A stretch of 64,000 nt of DNA from Pseudocalidococcus azoricus BACA0444 (GTDB lineage: Bacteria; Cyanobacteriota; Cyanobacteriia; Thermosynechococcales; Thermosynechococcaceae). Position 1 is the stretch's first letter, and each line of letters starts with the position of its first letter. The notes beneath the pieces are model-generated. The model was not told the DNA's origin. It saw nothing but the letters and a program-made list of their open reading frames with translations, and did no database searches. Location of the stretch: the NCBI RefSeq assembly GCF_031729055.1, contig NZ_JAVMIP010000012.1, positions 1 to 64,000 of the forward strand, given 5' to 3'. A program made the position numbers and the translations under genes. Shown one piece after another: positions 20,795 to 31,286 of this stretch.

Positions 20795-20959
20795 GATAAA
20801 GCATGAATTGAGCGATGATCTACGGCATGGATCTACGAGTGCATGTCGTTAATGTTGTCCATTGAGGGAGCAGAGCAGTTGTAGGGTTGACGAACAGTGC
20901 CCAAAATCAGTTGAAATTGGTAGAATAATGTATGTAATGGTAGCGTCAAGCATAAATCC

Positions 20960-22165
20960 ATGAGATTAGTCGAACGAACAAATATTCGTAAAAGCGAACC
21001 GTACTTTTCTGTAATTGATGACCTTGCCTGGAGAGCTAAGAATTTGTACAACTTGGCGAATTTCCATGTACGCCAAGAGTTTTTTAAGACTGGAAATTAC
21101 ATCGGCTTTTTCGATTTGTATCACCTCTTGAAAACCACGGATGCTTATTTGGATTTGCCTACGAAGGTTTCTAAACAAGTCGTGAAGCGTGTTGCAAAGA
21201 CCTGGAAAGGTTTCATGGCAGCGCATCGTGACTGGCAAAAGAACCCCGGCAAATACTTGGGCGAGCCTCGTATCCCTCGCTACCTCGACAAAGAGCAAGG
21301 GAGATACTTGGTTCCATTTCCAGTGGACGCAATCAGCAAGCCCACTTTCAAACAAGGCTTTGTCAAACCTTCCATGACTGAAATGTTGATTCCAACAAAG
21401 GTCACTGGTCGGGTGTGCGAAGTCCGTTTTGTACCTGGAACTGATTGCTATGTCATGGAGGTGGTGTACGAAGTACCTGACACTGAGTTGACTGGAAGCA
21501 ATGGAATTGTCGCTGGTATTGACTTGGGACTGAATAACCTCTGCACCGTTGCAATCAATAAGGCAGACATCGCCCCACTGATTGTGAATGGCAAAGGTTT
21601 GAAAGCCGTCAATCAGTTGTACAACAAGACTCGTGCGAAGTTTCAATCGAAGTTGACTGGCAAGCGTAAGTCCTCGAAGCGGCTGCGTCAGTTGACCCAA
21701 AAACGGAATCAGCGTATTGATTCGGCACTGCACCAAGCAAGCCGACTTGTCTTGAACTACTGCATGGAAAACAACGTCAGTGTCATCGTGGTTGGATACA
21801 ACAGTCAATGGAAACAAAACATTTCCATCGGAAAGCGTAACAACCAACAATTCGTTCAACTGTCGCACCGCAAACTGGTGGAGCAACTGAAGTACAAAGC
21901 GTCCTTGCTTGGCATTGAGGTCATTGAAACCGAAGAAAGCTATACCAGCAAATGTTCTGCTCTTGATCTGGAGCCTTTGAAAAAACAAGCAACGTACCTC
22001 GGCAAAAGAGTGATGCGAGGCTTGTTCCAGACTGCCAAAGGCCTGAGAATTAACGCAGATCATAATGGGGCTATTAACATTATTCGCAAAGTATTCAGCG
22101 ATGAGCTTGTCTCGGAGTTGATAGAGGCACTGCCGTTGTGCCCCAGAGTGGTTAATCCAGTCTGA
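20960..22165 (+). CDS. tnpB: TnpB (IS200/IS605 OrfB) RNA-guided nuclease family protein
   Basis: A 401-residue TnpB. The RuvC nuclease residues are visible: Asp in AGIDLGLNN (about 187), Glu in VIETEESYTSK (about 327) and Asp in INADHNGAINI (about 361). The usual CxxC...CxxC zinc ribbon is not there. This protein has SKCSALDLEPLKK and LGKRVMRGLF instead, a form seen in a cyanobacterial TnpB subgroup. No TnpA lies nearby, so the copy moves only in trans, or not at all. I see no CAGGCCTG motif inside it, unlike most neighbours, which fits later arrival. A 404-codon antisense frame across it is a shadow. Confidence 0.93.
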   Translation: MRLVERTNIRKSEPYFSVIDDLAWRAKNLYNLANFHVRQEFFKTGNYIGFFDLYHLLKTTDAYLDLPTKVSKQVVKRVAKTWKGFMAAHRDWQKNPGKYLGEPRIPRYLDKEQGRYLVPFPVDAISKPTFKQGFVKPSMTEMLIPTKVTGRVCEVRFVPGTDCYVMEVVYEVPDTELTGSNGIVAGIDLGLNNLCTVAINKADIAPLIVNGKGLKAVNQLYNKTRAKFQSKLTGKRKSSKRLRQLTQKRNQRIDSALHQASRLVLNYCMENNVSVIVVGYNSQWKQNISIGKRNNQQFVQLSHRKLVEQLKYKASLLGIEVIETEESYTSKCSALDLEPLKKQATYLGKRVMRGLFQTAKGLRINADHNGAINIIRKVFSDELVSELIEALPLCPRVVNPV

Positions 22166-22232
22166 AAAACAAATCACCATTTTCTACAGATTTGTTGAAC
22201 GGTATTCGCTCTGGGCTGTCATCCGTCAGACT
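22159..22232 (+). ncRNA. Candidate omega RNA 3' end / element right end
   Basis: The stop region of tnpB is strongly structured. AGTCTGA (22159-22165) pairs perfectly with TCAGACT (22226-22232), enclosing a perfect 8-bp hairpin, AACAAATC/GATTTGTT (22168-22175 and 22189-22196). TnpB guide RNAs are made from this position. There is no following T-run, so a terminator is less likely. The guide would begin just beyond the right end, near 22233. Confidence 0.4.
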
Positions 22233-22250
22233 CCTCCATCAAAATGCTGA

Positions 22251-23033
22251 TCATGGTTGAGTCTGATTCATGGCCTGGCTGCGGAACAAACGCTGATGGT
22301 GAGGGTGATAGAGTTGCGAACGGCTGCCCTGATCAGGTCGTAAGGCCGGAGTGACTAAATATAACGTTGTTCGATAAAGATGATGGGCCTGGGTGACGTT
22401 AGCCATCTCGGTAAGGGGAACCACATGAATCTGTTCATCAGGCCAGCCCAACCGAAAACAAATCGCCACAGGGGTATCAGGGGGATAGTGAAGGAGTAAT
22501 TCCGCTTGGGCTTGTTCCACATGGCGGGCACTGAGGTATAGACAGAGGCTGGCCTGGTGGGCGGCAAGGTGAGCTAATGCTTCCTGGGCTGGAACTTGGG
22601 TGCGGCCACTGATCCGGGTGAGGATAATGGTTTGAACCAGTTCGGGAATGGTGAGTTCGACTTGGAGCTTGGCCGCTGCGAGTTGAAAGGCACTAATTCC
22701 AGGAATCACTTCTACCGGAATATTTGCCTGGGTTAGGGCTTGGAGTTGTTCGTGGAGGGTGCTGTAGAGGCATGGATCACCGGATTGCAAACGCAGCACT
22801 AATCGCCCCGCCTGGACGTGCTTAATCATCAGGGGCAGCACCGTTTCCAGAACCTGATCTGCGGTCGGGATGAGTTCACAGTCGGCCTGGGCTAAATGGA
22901 GAATCTCCGGGGGAATGAGGGAGTTGGCATAAAAAATTACATCGGCCTGGGAAATTAAGCGTTGGGCTTTGACTGTCAAGAGGTCAGGATCCCCAGGCCC
23001 CGCGCCAATTAAATAAAGTTTGCCTGTTTCCAA
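22251..23033 (-). CDS. cobM: Precorrin-4 C11-methyltransferase
   Basis: CobM/CbiF methylates C11 of precorrin-4 (or cobalt-precorrin-4) using S-adenosylmethionine in cobalamin synthesis. The 260-residue protein opens with LYLIGAGPGDPDLLTVKA and has the CobM-specific DVIFYANSLIPPEIL, the LRLQSGDPCLYSTLHEQ motif and PGISAFQLAAA. Sequence across the active-site loop (DPCLYS) separates it from CobA (DPFIFG). It is followed on the same strand by no other cobalamin gene, and ccdA lies 3 bases upstream, so the two share a transcript without an obvious functional link. Confidence 0.93.
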   Translation of the reverse strand: METGKLYLIGAGPGDPDLLTVKAQRLISQADVIFYANSLIPPEILHLAQADCELIPTADQVLETVLPLMIKHVQAGRLVLRLQSGDPCLYSTLHEQLQALTQANIPVEVIPGISAFQLAAAKLQVELTIPELVQTIILTRISGRTQVPAQEALAHLAAHQASLCLYLSARHVEQAQAELLLHYPPDTPVAICFRLGWPDEQIHVVPLTEMANVTQAHHLYRTTLYLVTPALRPDQGSRSQLYHPHHQRLFRSQAMNQTQP

Positions 23034-23036
23034 AAT

Positions 23037-23783
23037 CTAGACCCTCGGCAATAACCGCACCGCCAAGGAAACCACGCCAAAACCGACCAATAGGACACCA
23101 CTGGCTGGGGTAATCCAGGCCGACCATTGACGCAGGGCCAAGAGCTTTTTGATACTGGCTGTAAATGTACCCGCTATGACCAGAGGCAACACATAACCAA
23201 CTGTATAGGCTAATAACAATCCGGCTCCGACCACAGGTTTTTGATTTGCTGCCACCCAGGCCAAGAGCGTTGCCAAGACGGGAGTACTACAGGGAGCCGC
23301 CACCAGGCCAAAACTTCCTCCTAGCACATAGGATCTCAATCCCTTGGGAACCCGCTCAGGAAGTTCCTCCAGGCCTGGCCAAGTGGGTAAAGTAATCGGC
23401 AAAGCATTGAGCAAATTTAAGCCCATGATGATCGCTACTAAACTGACCACAATGGTTAACCCCGGCCCCACTTGTCCATAGATTTTCCCTGCCAAGGCGG
23501 CAATGATCCCCAAGATCGCTAAGGTTGTGGCTAACCCCAAGGCAAACCAAGCTGATTGTTTTGCTGCTTGTAGGCGATTTTCGGCATTGTAGCCACCAAT
23601 ATAGCCAATGGTGATCGGCAACATCGAAAGAGTACAGGGGGTGAGGCTGGTGAGTAATCCGGCCATAAAAATAATGGCAATGCTAACAAGATTGAGGTCA
23701 GTGAGTTGAGCCACCACAATTTGATTGGCCCATTGCTCCAAGGCATAAAAAAGTTCTTGAACACTGGCCACAGGCTGCCTCAA
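23037..23783 (-). CDS. ccdA: CcdA cytochrome c biogenesis membrane protein
   Basis: CcdA passes reducing power from cytosolic thioredoxin across the membrane (the thylakoid in cyanobacteria) to the apocytochrome c thiol system. The 248-residue protein has six hydrophobic helices and the two redox cysteines of the family, one in LTSLTPCTLSMLP (helix 1, about residue 49) and one in LVAAPCSTPVLATL (helix 4, about 163). Proline after the helix 1 Thr and Ala-Pro-Cys in helix 4 are typical. Its last base lies 3 bases before cobM on the same strand. Confidence 0.93.
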   Translation of the reverse strand: MRQPVASVQELFYALEQWANQIVVAQLTDLNLVSIAIIFMAGLLTSLTPCTLSMLPITIGYIGGYNAENRLQAAKQSAWFALGLATTLAILGIIAALAGKIYGQVGPGLTIVVSLVAIIMGLNLLNALPITLPTWPGLEELPERVPKGLRSYVLGGSFGLVAAPCSTPVLATLLAWVAANQKPVVGAGLLLAYTVGYVLPLVIAGTFTASIKKLLALRQWSAWITPASGVLLVGFGVVSLAVRLLPRV

Positions 23784-24045
23784 CCTTGGGATGTATTGTA
23801 TATTGCCAAAGCTTTAACACTATAGCGTCACAGCCACCATTGGCGGCAACTGAAAACCCTGGAGATCAGACGGAGCCAACTGATTCTCACGCAACCCCGC
23901 ACTTCTGATCTCGTTAGCCATTCAGAGGCCTAGTGGGTCATGTTTTGAAGTTTTATTTTCTCAGATTTTTTAATATTGTCCTCAGTTCCAAGGCCTGGAC
24001 ATTGACCGGCCTATTCTGGATTTAACAGTTACGGTCAATAATCAC

Positions 24046-25104
24046 CTAAGGATAAAAAGCCAACTGCGGTAAACCGAGGGTTTCTGACCAGCCCGACATG
24101 AGGTTAAGACACTGCACCGCTTGACCAGCCTGGCCCTTCATCAGGTTATCAATGGCAGACATAATAATTACCCGTCCAGTACGCTCATCCACCTCAATGC
24201 CGATGTAGCAGAGATTTGTCCCACAGGCCCATTTAGTTTGGGGATAAATTCCCGGTGGTAAAATCTTCACCCAGGGAGAATGGCGATAAAAGGCTTGGAA
24301 AATAGTAATTAAATCTTCTCGCACCAGGCCGGGATCCCGCAGCGTTGCATAGACTGTCGCCAAAATCCCGCGAGGCATCGGGATCAGATGGGGAGTAAAT
24401 TGGACTTTCACCGTTTGTCCCGCCAAGTCACTGCAAATTTGCTCAATTTCAGGGGTATGGCGATGGCGGGCGACACCATAGGCAGCGAGGGAGGCATCGG
24501 CCTCGGCTAAAAGGAGATTAATTTTCCCTTGCCGGCCGCCACCGGATGTCCCAGATTTAGCATCAATAATCACGGTTTCTGGGAGCACCAGGCCCTGTTT
24601 CAGCAGTGGGGAGAGGGCTAATAAGCTGGCCGTGGGATAACAGCCGGGACAACCCACTAACTGGGCCAGGGCAATTTTATCGCGATAGAGTTCGGGTAAA
24701 CCATACACAGCCTGGGCTGCAAGCTGATCATCCTGACGCTCTGTACCGTACCACTGACGATAGGTGGCTAAATCGCGAAAACGATAATCTGCCGAAAGGT
24801 CGAGGACTTTACAGCCTTTTGCTAACAGCGGTTGGGCAAGTTCCAGGGCCAGGCCATTGGGTAGGGACAAAAAGACGACTTGGGCTTTGGAGGCAATGAC
24901 ATCCACATCCACCGCTTCCACGGTTAAGTCCAGACAATGCTGCAAATGGGGATAGAGATCGCTATAGGGTCGCCCCGCACTGCCCTCGCCCCCCAGGTAG
25001 GTAATTGTGGTTAAGGGATGCTCAAGGAGGAGCCGGACTAATTGCACACCACCATAACCAGAGGCCCCAACAATTGCGACTGATATGGCTTCCATTTGAG
25101 TCAT
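24046..25104 (-). CDS. argC: N-acetyl-gamma-glutamyl-phosphate reductase
   Basis: ArgC reduces N-acetylglutamyl phosphate to the semialdehyde with NADPH, the third step of arginine synthesis. The 352-residue protein starts with the Rossmann loop [11 protein letters not shown], holds the catalytic cysteine in [10 protein letters not shown] (about residue 156) and the catalytic His region in [11 protein letters not shown] chose the ATG at 25104. The frame is open to 25179 but that part is not family-like, and the ATG at 25095 is also possible. It is divergent from ribBA with about 140 bases between. Confidence 0.94.
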   Translation of the reverse strand: MTQMEAISVAIVGASGYGGVQLVRLLLEHPLTTITYLGGEGSAGRPYSDLYPHLQHCLDLTVEAVDVDVIASKAQVVFLSLPNGLALELAQPLLAKGCKVLDLSADYRFRDLATYRQWYGTERQDDQLAAQAVYGLPELYRDKIALAQLVGCPGCYPTASLLALSPLLKQGLVLPETVIIDAKSGTSGGGRQGKINLLLAEADASLAAYGVARHRHTPEIEQICSDLAGQTVKVQFTPHLIPMPRGILATVYATLRDPGLVREDLITIFQAFYRHSPWVKILPPGIYPQTKWACGTNLCYIGIEVDERTGRVIIMSAIDNLMKGQAGQAVQCLNLMSGWSETLGLPQLAFYP

Positions 25105-25244
25105 GATTGTTGCCCCACTTTCCCCTGGCTGAGTTTTTGGCGATTTGACGATAACTCTGCTAAAGATAACAAAACCCACTCCGAAAACCGCTAAGATCAG
25201 ATCAAGAAAGTTGTTAAGAAATTTTACGAATTCTCATTCCCACT

Positions 25245-26915
25245 GTGACTCACTCCTCTGAATCTGACTTTGAATTTGATTCCATTACCTCTGCTCTGAC
25301 GGCATTAAAACAAGGCCAGGCCATTGTTGTCGTGGATGATGAGAGCCGGGAAAACGAAGGGGATGTCATTTGTGCGGCCCAGTTTGCTACCCCAGCCCTG
25401 ATTAACTTTATGGCGGTCAATGCCCGGGGACTGATTTGTCTCGCCATGGAGGGAGAGCGGCTGGATCAACTGGATTTGCCCCTGATGGTAACCACCAATA
25501 CCGATAGTAATCAAACCGCCTTCACGGTTAGTATTGATGCCGGGCCCCACTTGGGGGTTTCCACGGGAATTTCTGCCGAAGACCGAGCTAGGACGATTCA
25601 AGTTGCCATCCAGGCCCAGACCCAACCCAGTGATTTACGCCGACCGGGCCATATTTTTCCCCTCAGGGCGCGCGAAGGCGGGGTGCTGAAACGGGCGGGG
25701 CATACAGAAGCAGCGGTAGATTTGGCCAGGTTAGCGGGGCTATATCCGGCAGGAGTGATCTGTGAAATTCAAAATCCCGATGGCTCAATGGCCCGCTTAC
25801 CAGAATTAATTCAATACGCCCAACAATACGACCTCAAAATTATTAGCATTGCGGATTTGATTAGTTATCGGCTCCAACATGAGCGATTTATTTATCGGGA
25901 AGCCATCGCCAAATTGCCCTCAGAATATGGGGAGTTCCAAATCTATGCCTATCGCAATGGCCTAGACCAGTCGGAACACGTCGCAATTGTGAAAGGCAAC
26001 CCCGCAACCTTTAGTCAAGAGGCTGTTTTAGTCCGGGTACATTCGGAATGTTTGACAGGCGATGCCCTTGGCTCCTTACGATGTGATTGTCGGATGCAGT
26101 TACAGGCGGCCCTGAAAATGTTGGAAAGTGCCGGACAAGGGGTGGTGGTGTATCTGCGGCAGGAGGGACGGGGGATTGGGCTAGTCAATAAACTGCGGGC
26201 CTACTCCCTCCAAGATATGGGTCTGGATACGGTTGAAGCAAATGAGCATTTAGGGTTTCCGGCTGACCTGCGTAATTATGGGGTGGGGGCGCAAATCCTC
26301 AATGATCTTGGGGTTAAAAAAATTCGTCTGATTACCAATAATCCCCGCAAAATTGCTGGTTTGAAGGGCTATGGCCTGGAAGTTGTCGATCGAGTGCCGT
26401 TGTTAATTGAAGCCAATGATTTTAACTCCACCTACCTAGCCACCAAAGCCGAAAAACTCGGGCATATGCTCCTGCAAACTTATCTAGTTACGGTGGCAAT
26501 TCAATGGCAGCAACCACCCGCAACCGTCACAGAACGCTATGAGCATTTAGAAAAACTACGTGATCTAGCCCAGGCCCAGCACTTACTGCTGCAAGAAGAA
26601 GCCCGTCCAGTGGCCCAGGCCCTATTTGGGGAGACAGATTTGGTTTTTCACCTGGGCCTGGATCAACCGGATGTGGCCGCTCCCAATTGGTATCAACAAC
26701 CGGGCCACCCCTACCTCTTAGCGGTGCAAAACATGCTGGGGCAACTCACCAGCGGAAAATGGCTGAGTCAGTTAGAGTTTCTCATCTCCACAGGTGTCGA
26801 TCCAATGCGTAGCTTACAGGTGGGCCTGGAACGGGAAACTTACGCCCTCTCGGCATCAGTCTCGGATACAGGCCAGGCCTGGCAACCACAAGTCATCTAC
26901 ACAGTCAACTTATAA
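25245..26915 (+). CDS. ribBA: Bifunctional DHBP synthase / GTP cyclohydrolase II
   Basis: RibBA supplies both starting blocks of riboflavin: 3,4-dihydroxy-2-butanone 4-phosphate from ribulose 5-phosphate, and the pyrimidine from GTP. The N-terminal RibB domain (about 1-215) has [13 protein letters not shown] and [16 protein letters not shown]. The RibA domain (about 220-415) has [17 protein letters not shown] for zinc and QEGRGIGL. A further 130 residues or so of unassigned sequence follow, as in other cyanobacterial RibBA proteins. GTG start. I did not find an FMN riboswitch upstream. Confidence 0.96.
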   Translation: MTHSSESDFEFDSITSALTALKQGQAIVVVDDESRENEGDVICAAQFATPALINFMAVNARGLICLAMEGERLDQLDLPLMVTTNTDSNQTAFTVSIDAGPHLGVSTGISAEDRARTIQVAIQAQTQPSDLRRPGHIFPLRAREGGVLKRAGHTEAAVDLARLAGLYPAGVICEIQNPDGSMARLPELIQYAQQYDLKIISIADLISYRLQHERFIYREAIAKLPSEYGEFQIYAYRNGLDQSEHVAIVKGNPATFSQEAVLVRVHSECLTGDALGSLRCDCRMQLQAALKMLESAGQGVVVYLRQEGRGIGLVNKLRAYSLQDMGLDTVEANEHLGFPADLRNYGVGAQILNDLGVKKIRLITNNPRKIAGLKGYGLEVVDRVPLLIEANDFNSTYLATKAEKLGHMLLQTYLVTVAIQWQQPPATVTERYEHLEKLRDLAQAQHLLLQEEARPVAQALFGETDLVFHLGLDQPDVAAPNWYQQPGHPYLLAVQNMLGQLTSGKWLSQLEFLISTGVDPMRSLQVGLERETYALSASVSDTGQAWQPQVIYTVNL

Positions 26916-26951
26916 ATTCCAGCTTGGCTCCACAACGGAGAACTGACCTGA

Positions 26952-28169
26952 CTAAGCACTTCGCAAGGCCACAATTGGGTCTAACTGAGCGGCACGACGA
27001 GCAGGAACAACCCCAAAGAATAAGCCAATTCCCCCAGACACTCCCACTGCCAGAGCAATAGCTGCCGGAGCCACGCCTGCTTCTAGGGGGGTAACTGCAC
27101 TAATGAACAGGACACCGCCAACCCCCAGGCCTGTGCCAATCAATCCCCCCAATGCCGATAGAATAATCGCTTCAATCATAAACTGCCAGAGAATATCCTC
27201 TTGAGTCGCGCCAATGGCTTTGCGTAGACCAATTTCCTGGGTGCGTTCGGTAACGGAAACCAACATAATATTCATAATTCCAATCCCACCCACCAAGAGG
27301 GAAATACCCGCAATGGCCGCCAACATCAGGGTCAAAGCATTGGAGATATTCCCAATAATTTCCAGGGCTTCTTTTTGAGTTTGGATGGTAAAGTCGTCCT
27401 CATTAACAATTTGGTGGCGGAGGCGCAAGAGATTCGTAATTTGATACTTAGCGGCATCAATACTTTGTTGATCATTGGCCGCAATAGAAATAAACGTTAA
27501 GGGAATCCCATAGGGTGAGCGGGTTCCAACGACGCGGTTGGCCATTGTGGTGATCGGAATAAAGGCGGTTTCATCTTGGTTATTACCTAAGAAGGCACCT
27601 TTTTCCTTTAACACACCAATCACTTCAAAGGTGATGCCCTTAATCCGAATGGATTCCCCAATAGGGTCTTGGCGGACAAAGAGTTTATTGGCCATGTCCG
27701 AGCCAAGCACCACGACCCGATTTTGCCGAGCCAGATCTGCATCGGAAATAAATCGCCCTCGATCCACTTCAAAACTGCGCACCGTTAAAAAATTCGGCGT
27801 TGTTCCCACCACCAGGCCAGAAAGGTTCCGACTATCAAAGGTAATCCGCTGCTGACTTTGAATTTGGGGAGCCACCTCTTTCACCGAAGGCACTTGTTGA
27901 GCAATAGCTTTAGCATCGGCTAAGACCAAGGTTTGAGGCAGGTCAAAGGTACGATTACGAGCTTGAGGGGAACCAGGGACAACAAACAAGGTATTGGGGC
28001 CGAGAGATTCAAACTGACCCGCAGCATAGCGTTCCGCCCCTTGACCAACCCCGACCATAGCAATTACCGAGGCATTTCCAATCACAATCCCTAGCATGGT
28101 CAAACCGCTTCGGAGCCGATTTGCACTTAAGGTGGCCACTGCAATTTTGAGACTTTCCCAAATTTCCAT
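26952..28169 (-). CDS. MacB/FtsX-type ABC transporter permease
   Basis: A 405-residue permease with one N-terminal helix (about 20-42), a large extracytoplasmic MacB-like periplasmic core domain (about 45-260) and three C-terminal helices forming the FtsX domain (about 280-395). GGIGIMNIMLVSVTERTQEIGLRKAIGA is the classic signature (here split as GGIGIMNIMLVSV and TQEIGLRKAIGA). Such permeases work with an ATPase like MacB's N-terminal domain and an adaptor. Neither is adjacent, although an HlyD-type adaptor is encoded at 59119. No substrate can be assigned. Confidence 0.9.
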   Translation of the reverse strand: MEIWESLKIAVATLSANRLRSGLTMLGIVIGNASVIAMVGVGQGAERYAAGQFESLGPNTLFVVPGSPQARNRTFDLPQTLVLADAKAIAQQVPSVKEVAPQIQSQQRITFDSRNLSGLVVGTTPNFLTVRSFEVDRGRFISDADLARQNRVVVLGSDMANKLFVRQDPIGESIRIKGITFEVIGVLKEKGAFLGNNQDETAFIPITTMANRVVGTRSPYGIPLTFISIAANDQQSIDAAKYQITNLLRLRHQIVNEDDFTIQTQKEALEIIGNISNALTLMLAAIAGISLLVGGIGIMNIMLVSVTERTQEIGLRKAIGATQEDILWQFMIEAIILSALGGLIGTGLGVGGVLFISAVTPLEAGVAPAAIALAVGVSGGIGLFFGVVPARRAAQLDPIVALRSA

Positions 28170-28371
28170 GACAATTCCCCAGGCCTGGTGTGGCTAAATA
28201 TCGGTGTGGAAAGAAAGCATCCCTATGTTCACTTTACTTAATTTATTGTTACAGTTGCTCCCTCATCCCCTGATCCGCCCCCACACTCCAAGGTAAAATA
28301 CAATTGGTTTGAGAGACAAACTCCCCTCAGCCATCCTTACGACTACCCGCACATCTAGAGAACAATCTGTC

Positions 28372-28575
28372 ATGGAAGGATTCTGGCAAAACGTCTTTCG
28401 TTATCAGCGCTATTTTGTCACAGTCTTATTGGGTGTTGTCTGGAATGTGGTTGAACCCCTAATTCCCCTCTTCAAAAAACCGGTCACCGCCGTTGCCTTG
28501 GTGGGATTATTAGTCGGGAGTTTAGCCTTTGTCACCTTGACGATGCGAGCCATGCTGGGCCTACCGGTGAGCTAA
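28372..28575 (+). CDS. ycf33: Ycf33 (DUF751) family protein
   Basis: A 67-residue protein of the Ycf33/DUF751 family, found in cyanobacteria and some plastids and of unknown role. It starts MEGFWQNVFRYQRYF and has two hydrophobic segments (about 12-31 and 38-60) flanking LFKKPVTA. The ATG at 28372 is where family members begin. An upstream in-frame start at 28309 is unsupported. It ends 11 bases from the convergent yvcK. Confidence 0.85.
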   Translation: MEGFWQNVFRYQRYFVTVLLGVVWNVVEPLIPLFKKPVTAVALVGLLVGSLAFVTLTMRAMLGLPVS

Positions 28576-28585
28576 ATCCCCAACC

Positions 28586-29956
28586 TTAGTCATAGCCAAT
28601 TAAACTACCCACCCGCTCGTACCACTTCATCAACACTTGAGCCAACTTGGCCGAATCGTGACGGACTAACTTCTTGGCATGATTCTCCACCATGACATCG
28701 GCCAAAATTAGGCGGCAGCCCAGTTCCCTTAACTCCTCCCGATTAATGGTGACGGGTTGGGAATGATTGAGTTGATAACGGGATTGGGTAATTTGGCTAG
28801 GGGGTGTTTTTTGCATTAAGACCGCATCAAAAACCCGCTCCCCACACACATGATCTAAGACCCGGATATGATCCCCAACGCTATAGCCATCGGTTTCTCC
28901 AGGCTGGGTCATTATATTGCAGACATAAACACAAGGACAGTGGCGATTGAGGAGGGCGGCCGTAATATCGGGGACGAGCAGGTTCGGGGCAATACTGGTG
29001 AACAAACTCCCTGGGCCCAAAATAATGTAATCAGCGTCTTCAATGGCCTGGATTGCTTTCGGGAGGGCGGGGGGATGGGGGGGATGGCAACCAATTTGGA
29101 TAATCCGGCCCCCGGCTTCAGTGATATTCGACTCACCTTGCACACATCGCCCATCGGCTAACTCAGCCCAGAGGGTCATATCCGTTAAACTAGCGGGTAA
29201 GACTTGTCCACGAATGGCCAACACCTGGGAACTGGCGGCAATGGCCTGCTCCAAATCACCCGTCACCTTTTCCATGGCGGTAATGAACAGGTTGCCAAAG
29301 CTATGCCCCTCCAGGCCTGCCCCAGACTCGAACCGATATTGAAACAGTTCTGTAATTAATCTTTCTTCATCCGCAAGGGCCGCCAAACAGTTGCGAATAT
29401 CCCCTGGTGGTAATACGCCAATTTCCCGCCGCAACCGCCCAGAGGAGCCACCGTCATCGGCCATGGTCACAATTGCCGTAATGTTGGCACTATAAATTTT
29501 TAAGCCCCGCAATAAGGTGGAAAGCCCAGTCCCCCCCCCGATGGCAACAATTTTGGGCCCCCGTCCTAAACGCCGATGGGTCAAGAGGCGATCTACCAGT
29601 TCCCGATCCCCGTCCGGTAAAAGAACTTCCGTAATGGAGCCTAAGGTGCGCGATTGTCCCCACCAAATTAAAAACAGGCCGATCAAAATGGCAATCGGGC
29701 CACTGATGTAACTAGGAAAGACTTCAGCAAAGGCCTGGACTAACTTGCCAATGAATTGAAATGTAAAGAAAATGGGCGTGAGTTTGATGCTAATCGCCAG
29801 GCCGAGGCTAACTAAAATAATTCCGGCCGCACTGATCAGTAACCAGCGTTTGACCACCAGGCCGGGTTGCAACCATTTTGACCAACGATTAATCTGGCGG
29901 GTGGAACGGGGGCGGGGGGGTTTGCGGGAGAAGGGACGGGGCTGAGTGGAGGTCAT
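28586..29956 (-). CDS. yvcK: YvcK/CofD-like UDP-sugar-binding protein
   Basis: A 456-residue protein. A basic N-terminus and two hydrophobic helices (about 38-58 and 85-105) precede the YvcK fold, which starts at [16 protein letters not shown] and contains [12 protein letters not shown] and GNLFITAM. Family members bind UDP-GlcNAc and affect cell-wall metabolism and growth on gluconeogenic carbon sources. The membrane-anchored N-terminus is typical of the cyanobacterial form. It is divergent from hemB with about 235 bases between them and converges on ycf33. Confidence 0.9.
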   Translation of the reverse strand: MTSTQPRPFSRKPPRPRSTRQINRWSKWLQPGLVVKRWLLISAAGIILVSLGLAISIKLTPIFFTFQFIGKLVQAFAEVFPSYISGPIAILIGLFLIWWGQSRTLGSITEVLLPDGDRELVDRLLTHRRLGRGPKIVAIGGGTGLSTLLRGLKIYSANITAIVTMADDGGSSGRLRREIGVLPPGDIRNCLAALADEERLITELFQYRFESGAGLEGHSFGNLFITAMEKVTGDLEQAIAASSQVLAIRGQVLPASLTDMTLWAELADGRCVQGESNITEAGGRIIQIGCHPPHPPALPKAIQAIEDADYIILGPGSLFTSIAPNLLVPDITAALLNRHCPCVYVCNIMTQPGETDGYSVGDHIRVLDHVCGERVFDAVLMQKTPPSQITQSRYQLNHSQPVTINREELRELGCRLILADVMVENHAKKLVRHDSAKLAQVLMKWYERVGSLIGYD

Positions 29957-30191
29957 GGGCTGTTGGCCAGGGGCATGAATTAAGAAACGTGAACAAGGGG
30001 GGAGATTCTTGAGGATCTAGAACAGAGCTAGAACCATGATCAGGCCTGGGATTTAGGAAAATACGCCATAATCTGCCCGGCAGCTCTAGCCCCCATCCTC
30101 CCAGTTCCAAAGAGCAAAGTTAAGAGATAGTAGAGTTTAGGAATGAATCTTGATGCTCTGCCACCTTACGTTACATCCTGCCATACCGCCT

Positions 30192-31175
30192 ATGTTTCCA
30201 ACCCATCGCCCCCGTCGCCTCCGTCAAACACCCCAATTACGGCGGATGGTGAGTGAAAATACGTTATCCACAGCCGATTTAATTTATCCCTTGTTTGCGG
30301 TTCCCGGTGAAGGGGTGGCCCAGGAAGTTAAATCCATGCCAGGGGTCTATCAGCTTTCGGTGGATAAAATTGTGGCTGAAGCTAAAGAGGTTTATGGCCT
30401 GGGGATTCCGGCGATAATTTTATTTGGCATTCCCGACGTTAAAGACAATGAAGCCACCGGGGCCTGGCATGATTGCGGAATTGTCCAAAAAGCAGCAACG
30501 GCGGTTAAGGCCGCAATTCCAGATTTGATTGTCATTGCTGATACTTGTTTATGTGAATACACCAGTCACGGCCATTGCGGTTATCTCCAAACTGGGGATT
30601 TAACCGGCCGCGTTTTGAATGATCCCACCCTCGAGTTATTGCAGAAAACCGCTGTGTCCCAGGCCCAGGCCGGTGTGGATATTATTGCGCCCTCTGGGAT
30701 GATGGATGGGTTTGTCCAGGCCATTCGCCAGGGATTAGATGGGGCCGGATTTACAGAGATTCCAATTTTATCCTACGCCGCTAAATATGCCTCTGCCTAC
30801 TATGGCCCCTTCCGGGATGCCGCAGAATCCACCCCCCAATTTGGCGACCGGCGCACCTATCAAATGGATCCGGCTAATTCTCGGGAGGCCCTCAAAGAAA
30901 TTGAATTGGATATTGCTGAGGGAGCCGATATGCTGATGGTGAAGCCTGCTTTGGCCTACATGGATGTCATCTGGCAAGTCAAACAAGCCTCAAACTTACC
31001 TGTGGCTGCATACAATGTTTCCGGGGAATATTCAATGGTGAAGGCCGCGGCCCTAAATGGTTGGATTGACGAACGCAAAGTAGTTTTAGAAACCTTGATT
31101 AGCTTTAAGCGGGCTGGAGCCGATTTAATTCTCACCTATCACGCTAAGGATGCGGCCCGTTGGTTACAAGAGTAA
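30192..31175 (+). CDS. hemB: Delta-aminolevulinic acid dehydratase (porphobilinogen synthase)
   Basis: HemB condenses two 5-aminolevulinates to porphobilinogen, feeding heme, chlorophyll, siroheme and cobalamin. The 327-residue protein has the metal-binding cysteine region [16 protein letters not shown] (about 120-135) and both Schiff-base lysines, in [14 protein letters not shown] (about 195) and [11 protein letters not shown] (about 248). I chose the ATG at 30192, since [11 protein letters not shown] is the family N-terminus. An ATG at 30153 is also in frame. Confidence 0.95.
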   Translation: MFPTHRPRRLRQTPQLRRMVSENTLSTADLIYPLFAVPGEGVAQEVKSMPGVYQLSVDKIVAEAKEVYGLGIPAIILFGIPDVKDNEATGAWHDCGIVQKAATAVKAAIPDLIVIADTCLCEYTSHGHCGYLQTGDLTGRVLNDPTLELLQKTAVSQAQAGVDIIAPSGMMDGFVQAIRQGLDGAGFTEIPILSYAAKYASAYYGPFRDAAESTPQFGDRRTYQMDPANSREALKEIELDIAEGADMLMVKPALAYMDVIWQVKQASNLPVAAYNVSGEYSMVKAAALNGWIDERKVVLETLISFKRAGADLILTYHAKDAARWLQE

Positions 31176-31286
31176 TCAGGGTTCTCGCCTATCTAGGATC
31201 ACTCTTAAAATTTCCACAAACACCAGCCTCAATCAATGGAAAAATAGGCATGATTCCTATCACTGCCACGATTTAGGTTGGGCTGC

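Noticed and set aside
20966..22180. 404-codon open frame antisense to tnpB
   Set aside because: It mirrors the tnpB codons exactly and has no ribosome site or family features. The TnpB frame carries all the RuvC residues.
22168..22196. Rho-independent terminator after tnpB
   Set aside because: The hairpin is perfect but no T-run follows it, so an RNA scaffold or element end is a better reading.
23784..24045. A MITE end near 23819 (CTATAGCGTCAC)
   Set aside because: Only the first few bases match, and neither the interior nor the second terminal repeat is present.
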